Shown here in pieces: positions 15,378 through 24,645 of a stretch of DNA of 64,000 nt (its first letter is position 1; the number at the start of each line of letters is the position of its first letter). The notes below the pieces were generated by a model. That model searched no databases and was not told where the DNA came from. It worked only from the letters and a program-made list of their open reading frames with translations. The stretch spans positions 1,116,001 to 1,180,000 of the forward strand of contig NZ_CP058559.1 of the NCBI RefSeq assembly GCF_014467015.1, read 5' to 3'. The stretch comes from Alkalicella caledoniensis. Its GTDB lineage: Bacteria > Bacillota > Proteinivoracia > Proteinivoracales > Proteinivoracaceae. Both the position numbers and the translations under genes were made by a program.

Positions 15378-18071
15378 TTAATTGGATTTTTCTGCTCTGA
15401 AAATACCAGATACCATTTTCTTTACTTTTCTAGCGGTAATTCTACCTTTACGCTTAATCATATTCTTAACTACTAAAGGTTTAAGTTTTTCAAAGGGTAC
15501 ATTCTCTGCATCGTACTTTCTTTCAAGGGAAATAGCATCGAATTTACATCTGATTGTACATGCCCCACAACCTACACACATATACTCGTCTACGGTGGTA
15601 GCACCACAGCCTAAACAGCGCTCTGTTTCCTTTTTTATTTGATCTTCAGTAAAGGTTGGGCGTAGATCTTTGAAGGTTGCTTTAGACTTTGATCCATCAA
15701 TATGACCTGTTTTTTCCCTTTGTACATGGTCATATCCTTCAAGGACCAAGTTCTCCTTATCAAAGGCATGATACTCTCTCCTATCACGTCCAATAACCAA
15801 ACTCTGACCAGGATGAACATACCTATGAATTGAAATTGCAGCTTCTTTTCCTAAGGCAATAGCATCTATGGCAAATTTAGGACCTGTTACAGCATCTCCC
15901 CCTGCAAACACATCAGCCTCTCTTGTTTGAAGGGTAAAGGAATCTACTTTAACTGTATCGTTTGGGTTAAGCTCAATTTGGGTACCATCTAACAAATTAC
16001 CCCAGTCCATGGCTTGCCCCACGGAAATCAAAACATTATTTGCTTTTACAATTATGGTTTCATCCTCATCATACACTGGACTAAATTTGCCGTTTTCATC
16101 AATTACGGACAAACATTTTCTAAATTCTACACCAGATACTTTGCCATTTTCTATAACAATGCGTTTTGGTCCCCAAGTGTTGCTTATCACTATATCCTCA
16201 GCCAATGCTTCTTCTATCTCTTCTTCAAGGGCTGGCATTTGTTCACGGCTTTCTAGGCAGAACATCTCCACATCTGAAGCTCCAACTCTAGTAGCTGTTC
16301 TTGCAACATCTATTGCAACGTTACCTCCACCTATTACAACAGTCTTACCTTCAAGTTTAATATCCTTGCCTAAATTAACGTCACGTAGGAAATCCACCCC
16401 TGTGGCAACTCCCTCTGCCTCTTCTCCTTCTAAGCCAAGCTTTCTGCCAGCTTGTGCACCTATTGCTAAGTAGAAAGCTTCGTATCCCTGGTTTCTTAGG
16501 TCGGAAAGAGTCACATCTTTACCAACTTCCACACCTGTTTTAAATTCAACACCTAGTTCCCTTAGGATATCTATTTCAGCATTTATAACATCCTTTTCCA
16601 GTCTATAAGAAGGAATTCCAAGGGTTAACATACCTCCAAGTACTTCTTCCTTTTCAAATACTGTCACTTTATAACCATCGATTCCTAAATAAAATGCACA
16701 TGAAAGGCCTGATGGACCTGCACCGATAATTGCGATTTTCTTTCCGTATTCATGTCTTTGTCTTGGAACATAACGGGTATCCATGTTCAAATCCTGCTCA
16801 GCAATAAACTTTTTAATTTCATCAATAGCAACGGATTCATCAATGTCACCCCTTGTACATGCTGATTCACATTTTCTTGGGCAAATACGACCACAAACTG
16901 CTGGGAATGGGTTTTCATGCTTGATAAGTTCAAGGGCTTCTTTGTATCTTCCTTGAGATGCCAGTTTGATATATCCTTGAACGGAAATATGGGCAGGGCA
17001 TTCTGTTTTACATGGACTTGTACCAGTCTCCACAACATTTTCCCTGTTTGTGCGGTAATCAGGGTTCCATTTGTCTGGACCCCACTGGGTATTAGCTGGG
17101 ATTTCTTCCCTTATCTTTTCTATTATGGGAGTTATTGTGCAAAGTTTTTGCCCTAATTTTAAAGCATTGACAGGACAGACCTCCACGCATTCTCCACAGG
17201 CAACACATTTATCTTTATCCACCTTGGATACATAGTTGGAACGTACCATATCGTTGTTTATGAACATGGAAGCTGTTCTCAAAGCTAGACATGAACATCC
17301 ACAACAGTTACAAATAGCGTGGGTTTCACCAGGCCCATCGGTATTAGGAATCTGGTGCATAAGGCCGTTTTTCTCTGCTTTATCAATTATTTCAAAGGCC
17401 TCTTCACGGGTTATCTGTCTACCCCTACCAGTCCGAATATAGTATTCGGCAGCATGACCAAGCTGTATACACATCTCTTCCTTTAAGTGCCCGCAGCCCT
17501 CTCCCATAGCCTCCCGAGCTACTCGACATGAGCAATCAGACACTGTGAAAACATCATTTTCATTTAAGTATTTTGAAACTTCCTCATAGGAAGCCCGTCT
17601 TGTTTCTCCATTTATTGACGCTTCAATGGGTATAACACGCATAAGACCAAGTCCCACAGGGAAAGTACCGGCAGTCATTGGCCCCCTTACTCTTCCGTAT
17701 GCTTCAAAGGCCTCGGCAATCTGGGGATATTTTTTTACATTTTCCCTACTATTAGCCATCATTTCCATGACACCAGGAACCCATATTTCAAGCCAATACT
17801 TGTCTACACCCTCTTTTTCACCAACGAAACAAACGCCAGCTAAAGCCAATTCCCATAATAGGCTTTTTGTCTCCTCTACGGATTTTCCACATAGTGGAGC
17901 AACTTCCTCGGCACTTAAGGGTTTACGAAACTTTAAACAAAGACCTACCTCTGCCATATCATCTGTAACAACAGGTTCCAAGATTAAGTACTCAGGGTCT
18001 TTCGGCGTATAAGTCCCAGACTTTTTTCTTCCAATGTGGTCCGCAAGATCTAATACTTTTTGTTTAACCAT
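15378..18071 (-). CDS. Large Fe-S/FAD oxidoreductase (GltD-like with ferredoxin domains)
   Basis: The start chosen is ATG 18071 (MVKQKVL), with GGGAGGT at proper spacing; the frame opens five codons earlier at a GTG within that site. The 897-aa product has an N-terminal Cys-rich region (DCSCR... and ICNCCGCSC, about 175-265), a 4Fe-4S motif CVACGECVEVCP (about 290), and a GltD-type Fe-S domain (CKTECPAHISVQGYIK and CGRICPRKCESACTRG). A FAD domain follows (IAIIGAGPSGLSCA, about 447), then an NAD(P) domain (VVIGGGNVAIDVA) and a C-terminal ferredoxin pair ending CVGCGACTIRC. It moves electrons between NAD(P)H and an unknown acceptor. It heads the operon with the membrane protein, hypA and hypB. 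Confidence 0.88.
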   Translation of the reverse strand: MVKQKVLDLADHIGRKKSGTYTPKDPEYLILEPVVTDDMAEVGLCLKFRKPLSAEEVAPLCGKSVEETKSLLWELALAGVCFVGEKEGVDKYWLEIWVPGVMEMMANSRENVKKYPQIAEAFEAYGRVRGPMTAGTFPVGLGLMRVIPIEASINGETRRASYEEVSKYLNENDVFTVSDCSCRVAREAMGEGCGHLKEEMCIQLGHAAEYYIRTGRGRQITREEAFEIIDKAEKNGLMHQIPNTDGPGETHAICNCCGCSCLALRTASMFINNDMVRSNYVSKVDKDKCVACGECVEVCPVNALKLGQKLCTITPIIEKIREEIPANTQWGPDKWNPDYRTNRENVVETGTSPCKTECPAHISVQGYIKLASQGRYKEALELIKHENPFPAVCGRICPRKCESACTRGDIDESVAIDEIKKFIAEQDLNMDTRYVPRQRHEYGKKIAIIGAGPSGLSCAFYLGIDGYKVTVFEKEEVLGGMLTLGIPSYRLEKDVINAEIDILRELGVEFKTGVEVGKDVTLSDLRNQGYEAFYLAIGAQAGRKLGLEGEEAEGVATGVDFLRDVNLGKDIKLEGKTVVIGGGNVAIDVARTATRVGASDVEMFCLESREQMPALEEEIEEALAEDIVISNTWGPKRIVIENGKVSGVEFRKCLSVIDENGKFSPVYDEDETIIVKANNVLISVGQAMDWGNLLDGTQIELNPNDTVKVDSFTLQTREADVFAGGDAVTGPKFAIDAIALGKEAAISIHRYVHPGQSLVIGRDRREYHAFDKENLVLEGYDHVQREKTGHIDGSKSKATFKDLRPTFTEDQIKKETERCLGCGATTVDEYMCVGCGACTIRCKFDAISLERKYDAENVPFEKLKPLVVKNMIKRKGRITARKVKKMVSGIFRAEKSN

Positions 18072-18175
18072 TTTTCTACCTCCCACTAAATATTTATGAC
18101 TATTTTATGTTGTATGCAATTGCTTGTTATAACTTTCACACACCCAGTATATTTTAGAAGTCCTACAGTGTCAAA

Positions 18176-18214
18176 AATGGGATAAACCCTTTAAATTCAA
18201 GGGTTTATCCCACT
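18176..18214. terminator. Bidirectional terminator
   Basis: GGGATAAACCCTT and AAGGGTTTATCCC form a perfect 13-bp stem with a 7-nt loop, flanked by A/T tracts. It lies between the FAD oxidoreductase at 18336 and the hyp operon promoter region. Confidence 0.75.
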
Positions 18215-18335
18215 TTGTCTTTCATGTATGCTTTACAGTATCTTTTCTTTTTACATTTTAATAATGTTAGCTATTTATAGGCTTTTCTCCAACATAGTGT
18301 AAATCAAACTTCAAAGTAAAAAATGTCTTTTTACA

Positions 18336-19583
18336 CTAAAAATACTTGTTGAGGAGATATTTAGAGTATCGAATACATTTTTCCATTGTAGCCGTACTCA
18401 TAATTTCACCTGCTATGTAAACATTCTCCCTTCCTTGGATGGCTTCCATTTTGTCATAAAAACCTTCTTTTAGGCCTTCAGGCTCCACGTATGGACATTG
18501 CCTCCAACTTTTAAATTGGTGTAGTCTTGGATTTTTAATGCCTAGCCTTAATAAATCTTCTTTAATAATTTTCAAAGCTTCAGCCCTGGAGGAACCAGGT
18601 TGGTTGTATGCATAAACCGTTAACAAGCTCTCATTATCCGTATCCCAGCGGGAGTTCCATATTAAAATGTGACCTTTGTTTTTCTTGTCCAAATTCTCTA
18701 ATATACATCCGCTTCCCTTCAAAAGTTTGTCAACAGCAAAGGCATAGACATTATAATCTTGATATTTAATGTGTTTTAACAATTCTTTTAAATCATTATC
18801 CCTATCATGAAATACCCTTGGGAATTGTTCTATGGGTGCCGTTATGATGATCCCATCAAACTCAAGTTCTCCAAACTGTGTATGCACCATTACTTTTCCA
18901 TCAAAGGATATTTTATTAACTTTGTGTCCTAATCTTAAATCACCTAGGGTCTGACCTATCCTTTCAATAAAAGAAGAAACTCCATGTTTCCATGTTAGAT
19001 ATTCAGGAAATTCCATAAATGACATTGCTGCATCAAAGTTTAAGATTCTTAATACATATAGGGCGGGAACAGTATCGATATCCCCCAATCCATAGCTAGT
19101 GTAGTGATGTGTATATATTTTTTTAATAACCCTAAATTTGTGTAGGTCACACCAAGAGGAAAATGGTAGCATAAGGCCTTCTTCAATGTTACGTATAGAA
19201 ATATCACCTAGTGATTTGTATTCCTCTAAAACCTCTGGGAGTCTATCAACTTCTTCAAGAAAGTTACCCAGTTCAGCCTTTGGAATTTGCATGATTTTAT
19301 TGCCATTTCTATCGTAATTAACACGGGATAAATTTGGTCCATCAATCTTGATATTAAATTCTTTCATCAGGTTTTTTAAGTTTTTTTGCACCGGCAGACC
19401 AAAAATCCCACCTAGCTCGTAAGAGTTTCCCTTATACCAAATAGTATGCAGCTTACCTCCAAGGCGATTTTCTCTCTCTAGGACAGTTACGTTTTTGTAA
19501 CCTTTTTTAACTAATCCCGAAGCTATTACTAAGCCAGAAAGTCCTCCACCTATAACAGCAATTTTGCTATCCTTTGTAAGCAT
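18336..19583 (-). CDS. FAD-dependent amine-oxidase/protoporphyrinogen-oxidase-like protein
   Basis: A 415-aa soluble flavoprotein. The dinucleotide motif IAVIGGGLSGLVIASGL (about 8-24) and the following VLERENRLGGKLHT match the NAD(P)-binding Rossmann/flavin amine oxidase superfamily (protoporphyrinogen oxidase, phytoene desaturase, polyamine/amine oxidases). A C-terminal IAGEIMS segment is the usual second FAD contact. The substrate is unknown. Its start lies inside the end of the transposase-like gene (17-base overlap), so the two are translationally linked. Confidence 0.8.
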   Translation of the reverse strand: MLTKDSKIAVIGGGLSGLVIASGLVKKGYKNVTVLERENRLGGKLHTIWYKGNSYELGGIFGLPVQKNLKNLMKEFNIKIDGPNLSRVNYDRNGNKIMQIPKAELGNFLEEVDRLPEVLEEYKSLGDISIRNIEEGLMLPFSSWCDLHKFRVIKKIYTHHYTSYGLGDIDTVPALYVLRILNFDAAMSFMEFPEYLTWKHGVSSFIERIGQTLGDLRLGHKVNKISFDGKVMVHTQFGELEFDGIIITAPIEQFPRVFHDRDNDLKELLKHIKYQDYNVYAFAVDKLLKGSGCILENLDKKNKGHILIWNSRWDTDNESLLTVYAYNQPGSSRAEALKIIKEDLLRLGIKNPRLHQFKSWRQCPYVEPEGLKEGFYDKMEAIQGRENVYIAGEIMSTATMEKCIRYSKYLLNKYF

Positions 19584-20643
19584 TGCCTGTACCTCCTTTT
19601 GGCTGGTTTAATAGAGCTAAAATCCAAAGGGGAAGAGTATCAAAATCCACAAGGGTTTCAGCAGCTTTTTCAAGGACAATCTCCGCAGGGACCTTACCCT
19701 TGTGCCGTCCATTTGGGATAGGCCTAGTAAAGTTATAATACCTTAAAAATTTGTAAAACTCCCTTTCAAGCTTAGAAAATGAATTGATGTTGTTGCCCAA
19801 AACTATTTTACTATAAAACTCTTTGACCAAGAATTCCTTAAACTCATCCATATCTTTAGAGAATGGACTTTGATTGTGTTCTATAAAATTATGTTTAACA
19901 TTTAACTGCTCTATAAGCTCTTTACCCCTATTGCCTTTAACAAAGTAAGGTGTATACTCCTTTGCTTTTTCTGTAAATAGATTGTCCATTTTTAAATTGA
20001 ATGTCCTAAGCAAGTACAATATCTTAAGTTCAAAAAAGTACCAGGGGTCGATATCTTTCTTCTTATTATATAATTTTGCTACCCCTAACTTGGAGTTAAC
20101 ATCATATATATAGTATTGATAAACTTTGCCTATACCATCAAATTTACCGATATATTCAATGCGTTGAAGAACATAGTGACATGGATAAGCTGCTTTTTGA
20201 TTTCTGTTTTTCGAAACAGTAGGCGAGCTGTTTTTTGGCTTTATATTCCTATGAAGAACTTTGCTTTTGGAATATGCTATTCTCTGTGCTTTTTTAGATA
20301 AGTTATTGCGTTTTAGAACATTGTATATTCCTGACTCTCCTATATCAAATCCTTCTGCTTTTAACTCATAATAAATCCTCTTCGGTCCATCGGCGGGGTA
20401 TCTCTCCACATATGCTAATATATCATGCTCAAGATTTTCACTTACCTTATTAGGCATTTTAGGCTTTTTGGGTTCCTTATTTTCTAAGCCACTAATACCA
20501 TACTTCTCATAGGCCCTGTACCAATTATAGAAGGTTGTTCTGGAGATACCGAACAAGTTACAGGTATTGGAAACATTATTCTCTTTCAAAGCATGTTTTA
20601 AAACCATATGCTTGCTATGGGCGTTAAATCCTTCTGCTTTCAT
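19567..20643 (-). CDS. Transposase-derived HTH protein, probably domesticated
   Basis: The start is placed at ATG 20643 (MKAEGFNAHSKH), with AGGAAGGGGTG upstream; the open frame extends 15 codons further. The 358-aa product has an N-terminal helix-turn-helix like IS3/IS481 transposases (LFGISRTTFYNWYRAYEKYG) and a second HTH. An integrase-core-like domain then follows, including FDGIGKVYQYYIYDV and a C-terminal PxNGRHKGKVPAE-type tail. The usual TDNG block is replaced by FTEKAKEYTP, and no clear third acidic residue is seen, so catalysis is doubtful. No inverted repeats flank it. It overlaps and is co-transcribed with the FAD oxidoreductase. A regulatory role is inference. Confidence 0.7.
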   Translation of the reverse strand: MKAEGFNAHSKHMVLKHALKENNVSNTCNLFGISRTTFYNWYRAYEKYGISGLENKEPKKPKMPNKVSENLEHDILAYVERYPADGPKRIYYELKAEGFDIGESGIYNVLKRNNLSKKAQRIAYSKSKVLHRNIKPKNSSPTVSKNRNQKAAYPCHYVLQRIEYIGKFDGIGKVYQYYIYDVNSKLGVAKLYNKKKDIDPWYFFELKILYLLRTFNLKMDNLFTEKAKEYTPYFVKGNRGKELIEQLNVKHNFIEHNQSPFSKDMDEFKEFLVKEFYSKIVLGNNINSFSKLEREFYKFLRYYNFTRPIPNGRHKGKVPAEIVLEKAAETLVDFDTLPLWILALLNQPKGGTGNAYKG

Positions 20644-20729
20644 GGTGACACCCCTTCCTTTGTGATTACCTTCACCATCTATATACACCTTATTATAAAG
20701 GGGTTATCCAGTCAATACCAAGCTTAACT

Positions 20730-20776
20730 GAAAAAGGAGTCTATCAGATAAAATCCTGATATCACTCCTTTTCTTT
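20730..20776. terminator. Terminator after the M32 carboxypeptidase
   Basis: AAAAGGAGT...ATCAG and CTGAT...ACTCCTTTT form a stem with a small internal mismatch, with T/A tracts outside. It lies ten bases past the M32 stop. Confidence 0.7.
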
Positions 20777-20786
20777 CTTTAGTTTC

Positions 20787-22367
20787 TTAAAATATCTCAC
20801 TATACTTATTAGCTAAGTAATTGGTAAAAGCCTTTACATTAACTTCTTCACCAGTTACTTCTTTTATTAGCTCTCCTGGGGGTAACAGCTTTCCGTAAGT
20901 ATATATATTGTCAATCATCCAATTAGTTATATGAGTAAACTCCCCCTTTCTTATTTTTGAACTAATATCAGGAATGTCGATTTTTACCTTCTCCGTTAAT
21001 TGAGCTGCATATATATTACCCAGAGCATAGGTTGGGAAATAACCAAAATAGCCCTTAGCCCAATGAATATCTTGAAGTATGCCCTCCCCATCATCTTTTG
21101 GCAAAAAACCAAGATACTCTTTTGTTTTTTCACTCCACGCCTTTGGTAGGTCATCGACCTCTAATTCACCTGCAATTAACGATTTCTCCAATTCATATCT
21201 CACAATAATATGAAGATTATATGATAACTCATCGGAGGATGTTCGTATTTTAGAATTATCTAATTTGTTTACATCAAGGTAAATTTCTTCTGGTGATATG
21301 CCTTTCATTTGACTGGGAAAATCATTTGATAGTTCCTGTTTAAAATAATACCAAAAGTCTAAACTCCTACCCACAATGTTTTCCCAAAACCTTGATTGAG
21401 ATTCATGAACACCATGGGATGCTCCTACAAATAAAGGTGTATTTTCAAGTTCCCGTCCTATATTTTGGTTATATAAGCCATGACCACCTTCATGTAAGGC
21501 TGCAAATAATGCACCTTTAAATTTCAATGGATGAAACTTATTTATAGTTAATCGCACGTCACCACTGTTTAATCTCAAGGCAAATGGATGTGGACTATGA
21601 TCTAATCTTCCCTTACTCATACAAAACCCCATATTATTGAGTAACTTTAAAATGACGTTCTCTTGTTTTGTAACGTCAAACTCTTGAGTAAATATACTAT
21701 TTTTTGCCTTAGTTGGGTACTCAGAAATTTTTACATTGTCTAAAATTCCCATGATATTTTCTTTTAATGAGTAAAAAATCTTATCCAGTTTCTCTACAGT
21801 CATACCTGGCTCATACTCATCTAATAAAAAATTGTAGGGATGCCCTTTATAGCCTGAGGTTTTGACTACTTGTCTTTTGAATTCCACTATTTTCTTTAAG
21901 TAGGGCTTTAGTAGAGAAAAATCCTTTTTGAACTTCGCATTTTTCCAAACCGACTGAGCCTGTGTCCTAATATTAATATAATCCCTATAACTCTCTGGTG
22001 ATATAGACATTAACCGCAAATAATTCTTATTATCTTCTTCCAAAGACCTTTTTAAAATAAAGTTCAGATGCTTCATGTTATCTGGTTTACTAAGCTCAAA
22101 AAGAATGTCTCCCATTTCATCTGAAGTTGATAACTTGTATTGTTCAGATGAAAGTGTGGAGATAACTTCGGATCTTACACCTATGGCTTTTGGGGGAGCT
22201 CCCGTACTAAGATCCCAATTCAGCAATCTAGCTGCTTCATCTAGATGACTAATTCTTTTATTTAATTGCTTATAATACGCAATTTTTTGTTGTAATTGAA
22301 TATGTATATAGACCCCTCCCTTTTCTAAAATACTGATACTAACATTACCTAATACTCTTCTCGACAT
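20787..22367 (-). CDS. M32 (Taq-type) metallocarboxypeptidase
   Basis: A zinc carboxypeptidase of about 500-526 aa. The zinc motif HEGGH lies in AALHEGGHGLYN, and the M32 signatures AARLLNWDLSTGAP near the N-terminus and HESQSRFWENIVGRS near the middle are clear. It trims C-terminal residues from peptides in the cytoplasm. The first ATG (22367) lacks a ribosome binding site, while a strong GGGAGGGG lies about 20 codons downstream, in front of ATA and ATT codons where family members usually begin. The true start is therefore uncertain and may be non-standard. It is not in an obvious operon. Confidence 0.92.
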   Translation of the reverse strand: MSRRVLGNVSISILEKGGVYIHIQLQQKIAYYKQLNKRISHLDEAARLLNWDLSTGAPPKAIGVRSEVISTLSSEQYKLSTSDEMGDILFELSKPDNMKHLNFILKRSLEEDNKNYLRLMSISPESYRDYINIRTQAQSVWKNAKFKKDFSLLKPYLKKIVEFKRQVVKTSGYKGHPYNFLLDEYEPGMTVEKLDKIFYSLKENIMGILDNVKISEYPTKAKNSIFTQEFDVTKQENVILKLLNNMGFCMSKGRLDHSPHPFALRLNSGDVRLTINKFHPLKFKGALFAALHEGGHGLYNQNIGRELENTPLFVGASHGVHESQSRFWENIVGRSLDFWYYFKQELSNDFPSQMKGISPEEIYLDVNKLDNSKIRTSSDELSYNLHIIVRYELEKSLIAGELEVDDLPKAWSEKTKEYLGFLPKDDGEGILQDIHWAKGYFGYFPTYALGNIYAAQLTEKVKIDIPDISSKIRKGEFTHITNWMIDNIYTYGKLLPPGELIKEVTGEEVNVKAFTNYLANKYSEIF

Positions 22368-22403
22368 TCAAAACATTGTATCATGCAACTATTTTGGAAT
22401 ATT

Positions 22404-22562
22404 TTACTGGCAACAGCTATGTTCCTCATTAGTACATTCACAATCCCTCATTGTTTTCTTTGAGCTACAACAATTCTGCTTGTTCTGTTCCCTTTCACAG
22501 CAATCTGAGTCTTCCCCCTTAGCAATCTTAAAAAGGTCTTTCAATGTTAATTTCTTGTTCAT
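22404..22562 (-). CDS. Cys-rich mini-protein
   Basis: A 52-aa gene that I read directly: ATG 22562 follows AAGGAGGATTTTAAA, and TAA is at 22404. The sequence starts MNKKLTLKDLFKIAKGEDSD and then has eight or so cysteines, including three CC pairs (DCC, NCC, SCC), plus a His. The amphipathic N-terminus and paired cysteines suggest metal or cofactor binding or a redox role. I do not recognise a named family. The strong ribosome binding site argues that it is real. Confidence 0.65.
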   Translation of the reverse strand: MNKKLTLKDLFKIAKGEDSDCCEREQNKQNCCSSKKTMRDCECTNEEHSCCQ

Positions 22563-22751
22563 TTTAAAATCCTCCTTAGTTTCAACAGCTAATATTTGAG
22601 CTACTTGTTATTTTAATTGTATACTACAATCATTGTATTTTTCAATCATAATTTTATAAAACTCATAAAATCATCTTAATTAATCCAACACCTTAGATGT
22701 TATTTCGATTTTCTGTATCATTTTTCAATTTAACCACTTCTCATCTTACAA

Positions 22752-22822
22752 AAGGAGACACCTGAAACGTCAGACTGTCTCCTTAACAAAAAACCTAAGC
22801 TTCTCAGCTTAGGTTTTTTGTT
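22752..22822. terminator. Tandem terminators after potD
   Basis: Two hairpins follow each other. The first is AAGGAGACA...TGTCTCCTT (22752-22783). The second is AACCTAAGCT...AGCTTAGGTT (22788-22816), with T6 and A6 runs on the two sides. The second is a member of the recurring CTAAGC family and ends the pot operon. Confidence 0.8.
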
Positions 22823-22823
22823 T

Positions 22824-23861
22824 TTATTGGTTTTTAACTTCTCTCCAAACTCTACTGTATACATCTAAAAATGTCCCAAGATCTATAAAGATTTCAGCTT
22901 TATCTATTACTTCATCACTTGGGTATAGTACTTCATTATTCTGAGTTTCTTCATCTAATAATCCTAGTGCTTCTGTGTGTGGTGTAGAGTATTCAATGTA
23001 TTCAATATTAGTTTTTGCCACTTCGGATTTTAGCATAAAGTTAATGAATTTCTCAGCGTTTTCTTTGTTCTTTGCACCTTTAGGAATAGCCATGTTGTCT
23101 ATAAATAGGTTACTTCCTTCTTTAGGTACTATATAGTCGAAGCGCTCATCTTCTGATATAACTTGCATTGCTTCACCGGACCATGTCACAAAGAAAGTAG
23201 CTTCCCCTGCCATGATCATATCCTTACCCTCATCATTTACATATACAGGGTTTACATCTGTTCTTTGTTGGATCAACAATTGTTTTGCTTCTTCTAATTC
23301 TTGCTCACTTTTAGAATTTATTGAATAGCCAAGATAATTAAGTGCTACAGCTATTGAGTCTCTCATACTATCGATCATGAAAACTTCATTTCTATATTTC
23401 GAGTCAAATAGAATACTCCAGCTATCAACTGTCTCGTTTACCTTTTCAGTGTTATATAAAATACCTAGGGTTCCCCAAACATATGGAACAGAAAATTTCC
23501 CTTCTGGATCATAGTTAGTTCCCAAGAAGTCGCTGTCTATGTATTGATAGTTTGGAACATTAGTATAGTTTATTTCCTCAAGCATGTCTTCACTGATCAG
23601 TTTAGCAATCATATAGTCAGAAGGAAAAATTACGTCATAGTTTCCACCAGCTTTTAGTCTAGCATACATGGACTCGTTTGTATCATACTCATCGTAAATA
23701 ACTCTAATACCGTATTCTCTTTCGAAGTCACGGATTAGGTCCATGTCCATAAAATCCCCCCAGTTGAACACATGTAGAACTTCTCCACTGGAAGAACCAC
23801 ATCCTGCTAAAGCAGTAACCATTAAAGATAATAACAATATTAGTGATGCGATTTTTTTCAT
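22824..23861 (-). CDS. potD: Spermidine/putrescine-binding lipoprotein PotD
   Basis: A 345-aa lipoprotein with lipobox Cys21 (ALAGCGSS). The mature part starts VLHVFNWGDFMD, the usual start of PotD-type binding proteins, and contains the family segment PYVWGTLGILYNTEKV. It captures polyamines outside the cell and delivers them to the PotBC permease. It is the last gene of the operon and follows potC by one base. Strong terminators lie right behind it. Exact specificity (spermidine versus putrescine) is not resolved. Confidence 0.93.
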   Translation of the reverse strand: MKKIASLILLLSLMVTALAGCGSSSGEVLHVFNWGDFMDMDLIRDFEREYGIRVIYDEYDTNESMYARLKAGGNYDVIFPSDYMIAKLISEDMLEEINYTNVPNYQYIDSDFLGTNYDPEGKFSVPYVWGTLGILYNTEKVNETVDSWSILFDSKYRNEVFMIDSMRDSIAVALNYLGYSINSKSEQELEEAKQLLIQQRTDVNPVYVNDEGKDMIMAGEATFFVTWSGEAMQVISEDERFDYIVPKEGSNLFIDNMAIPKGAKNKENAEKFINFMLKSEVAKTNIEYIEYSTPHTEALGLLDEETQNNEVLYPSDEVIDKAEIFIDLGTFLDVYSRVWREVKNQ

Positions 23862-23862
23862 T

Positions 23863-24645
23863 CTAAAACCCTCTTTCTTTTTCTTTATCTTTTTGGAAAT
23901 TTATTAGAAGTAGTAGTATTAGTACACTACAAAAAAGAAGTGTGGATAATGCATTTATTGTTGGATTTATTCCCCTTCTTGCCATGGAGAAGATTGTTAT
24001 GGACAAGTTTGAAACCCCTCGGCCTGTTGTAAAGAAACTGATTACAAAATCATCAATTGACAGGGTAAACGCAATAAGGGAACCGCTTACAATACCTGGA
24101 GTTATCTGAGGTAAAATCACTTTTTTAATGGCATACAAAGGCTCTGCTCCTAAGTCCATGGCAGCTTCCATGGTGTTAGCTGGTAGCTGCCTAAGCTTTG
24201 GTAGAACCGACAATATTACATATGGTATACAAAATGTTATATGGGCTAGTAACAGTGTAATAAATCCCAGTGGGATGTTTAGAAATATAAATAGAAGCAT
24301 TAGTGACAGTCCTGTTAGAATATCAGGGTTTAACACTGGAAGATAGTTCAAGTTTAACACCAATTGTCTTTCTAAAAACCTCATCTTATAGATCCCTATG
24401 GCAGCAAAAGTTCCAATAATCGTGGATATCATGGCAGCTAGTATAGCAATAATCAGTGTATATCTAAGGGACTGCATTATTTGATCATTACTAAATAGTT
24501 CTCTATACCATCTTAAAGTAAAGCCTTCCCACGATGTCCTAGATCTTGAATCATTAAAGGAGAATATCACTAGTACCAAGATTGGAGCGTATAGGAATAG
24601 GTACATTAAGAAAACATAGGTATTTGTCAAAAATTTTCTTACCAT
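23863..24645 (-). CDS. potC: Polyamine ABC transporter permease PotC
   Basis: A 260-aa inner-membrane permease with six membrane segments. The cytoplasmic coupling loop DLGAEPLYAIKKVILPQITPGI has the EAA motif that contacts PotA. The C-terminal half, SLIAFTLSIDDFVISFFTTG, is characteristic of PotC. It overlaps the end of potB by seven bases, consistent with translational coupling, and is followed directly by potD. Confidence 0.94.
   Translation of the reverse strand: MVRKFLTNTYVFLMYLFLYAPILVLVIFSFNDSRSRTSWEGFTLRWYRELFSNDQIMQSLRYTLIIAILAAMISTIIGTFAAIGIYKMRFLERQLVLNLNYLPVLNPDILTGLSLMLLFIFLNIPLGFITLLLAHITFCIPYVILSVLPKLRQLPANTMEAAMDLGAEPLYAIKKVILPQITPGIVSGSLIAFTLSIDDFVISFFTTGRGVSNLSITIFSMARRGINPTINALSTLLFCSVLILLLLINFQKDKEKERGF

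Noticed and set aside
16009-16473. 154-aa plus-strand open frame
   Set aside because: It is the antisense shadow of the Fe-S flavoprotein gene, which has clear domain motifs.
19567-20643. Active insertion sequence
   Set aside because: No terminal repeats or target duplication are seen, catalytic blocks are altered, and the gene overlaps a metabolic gene.
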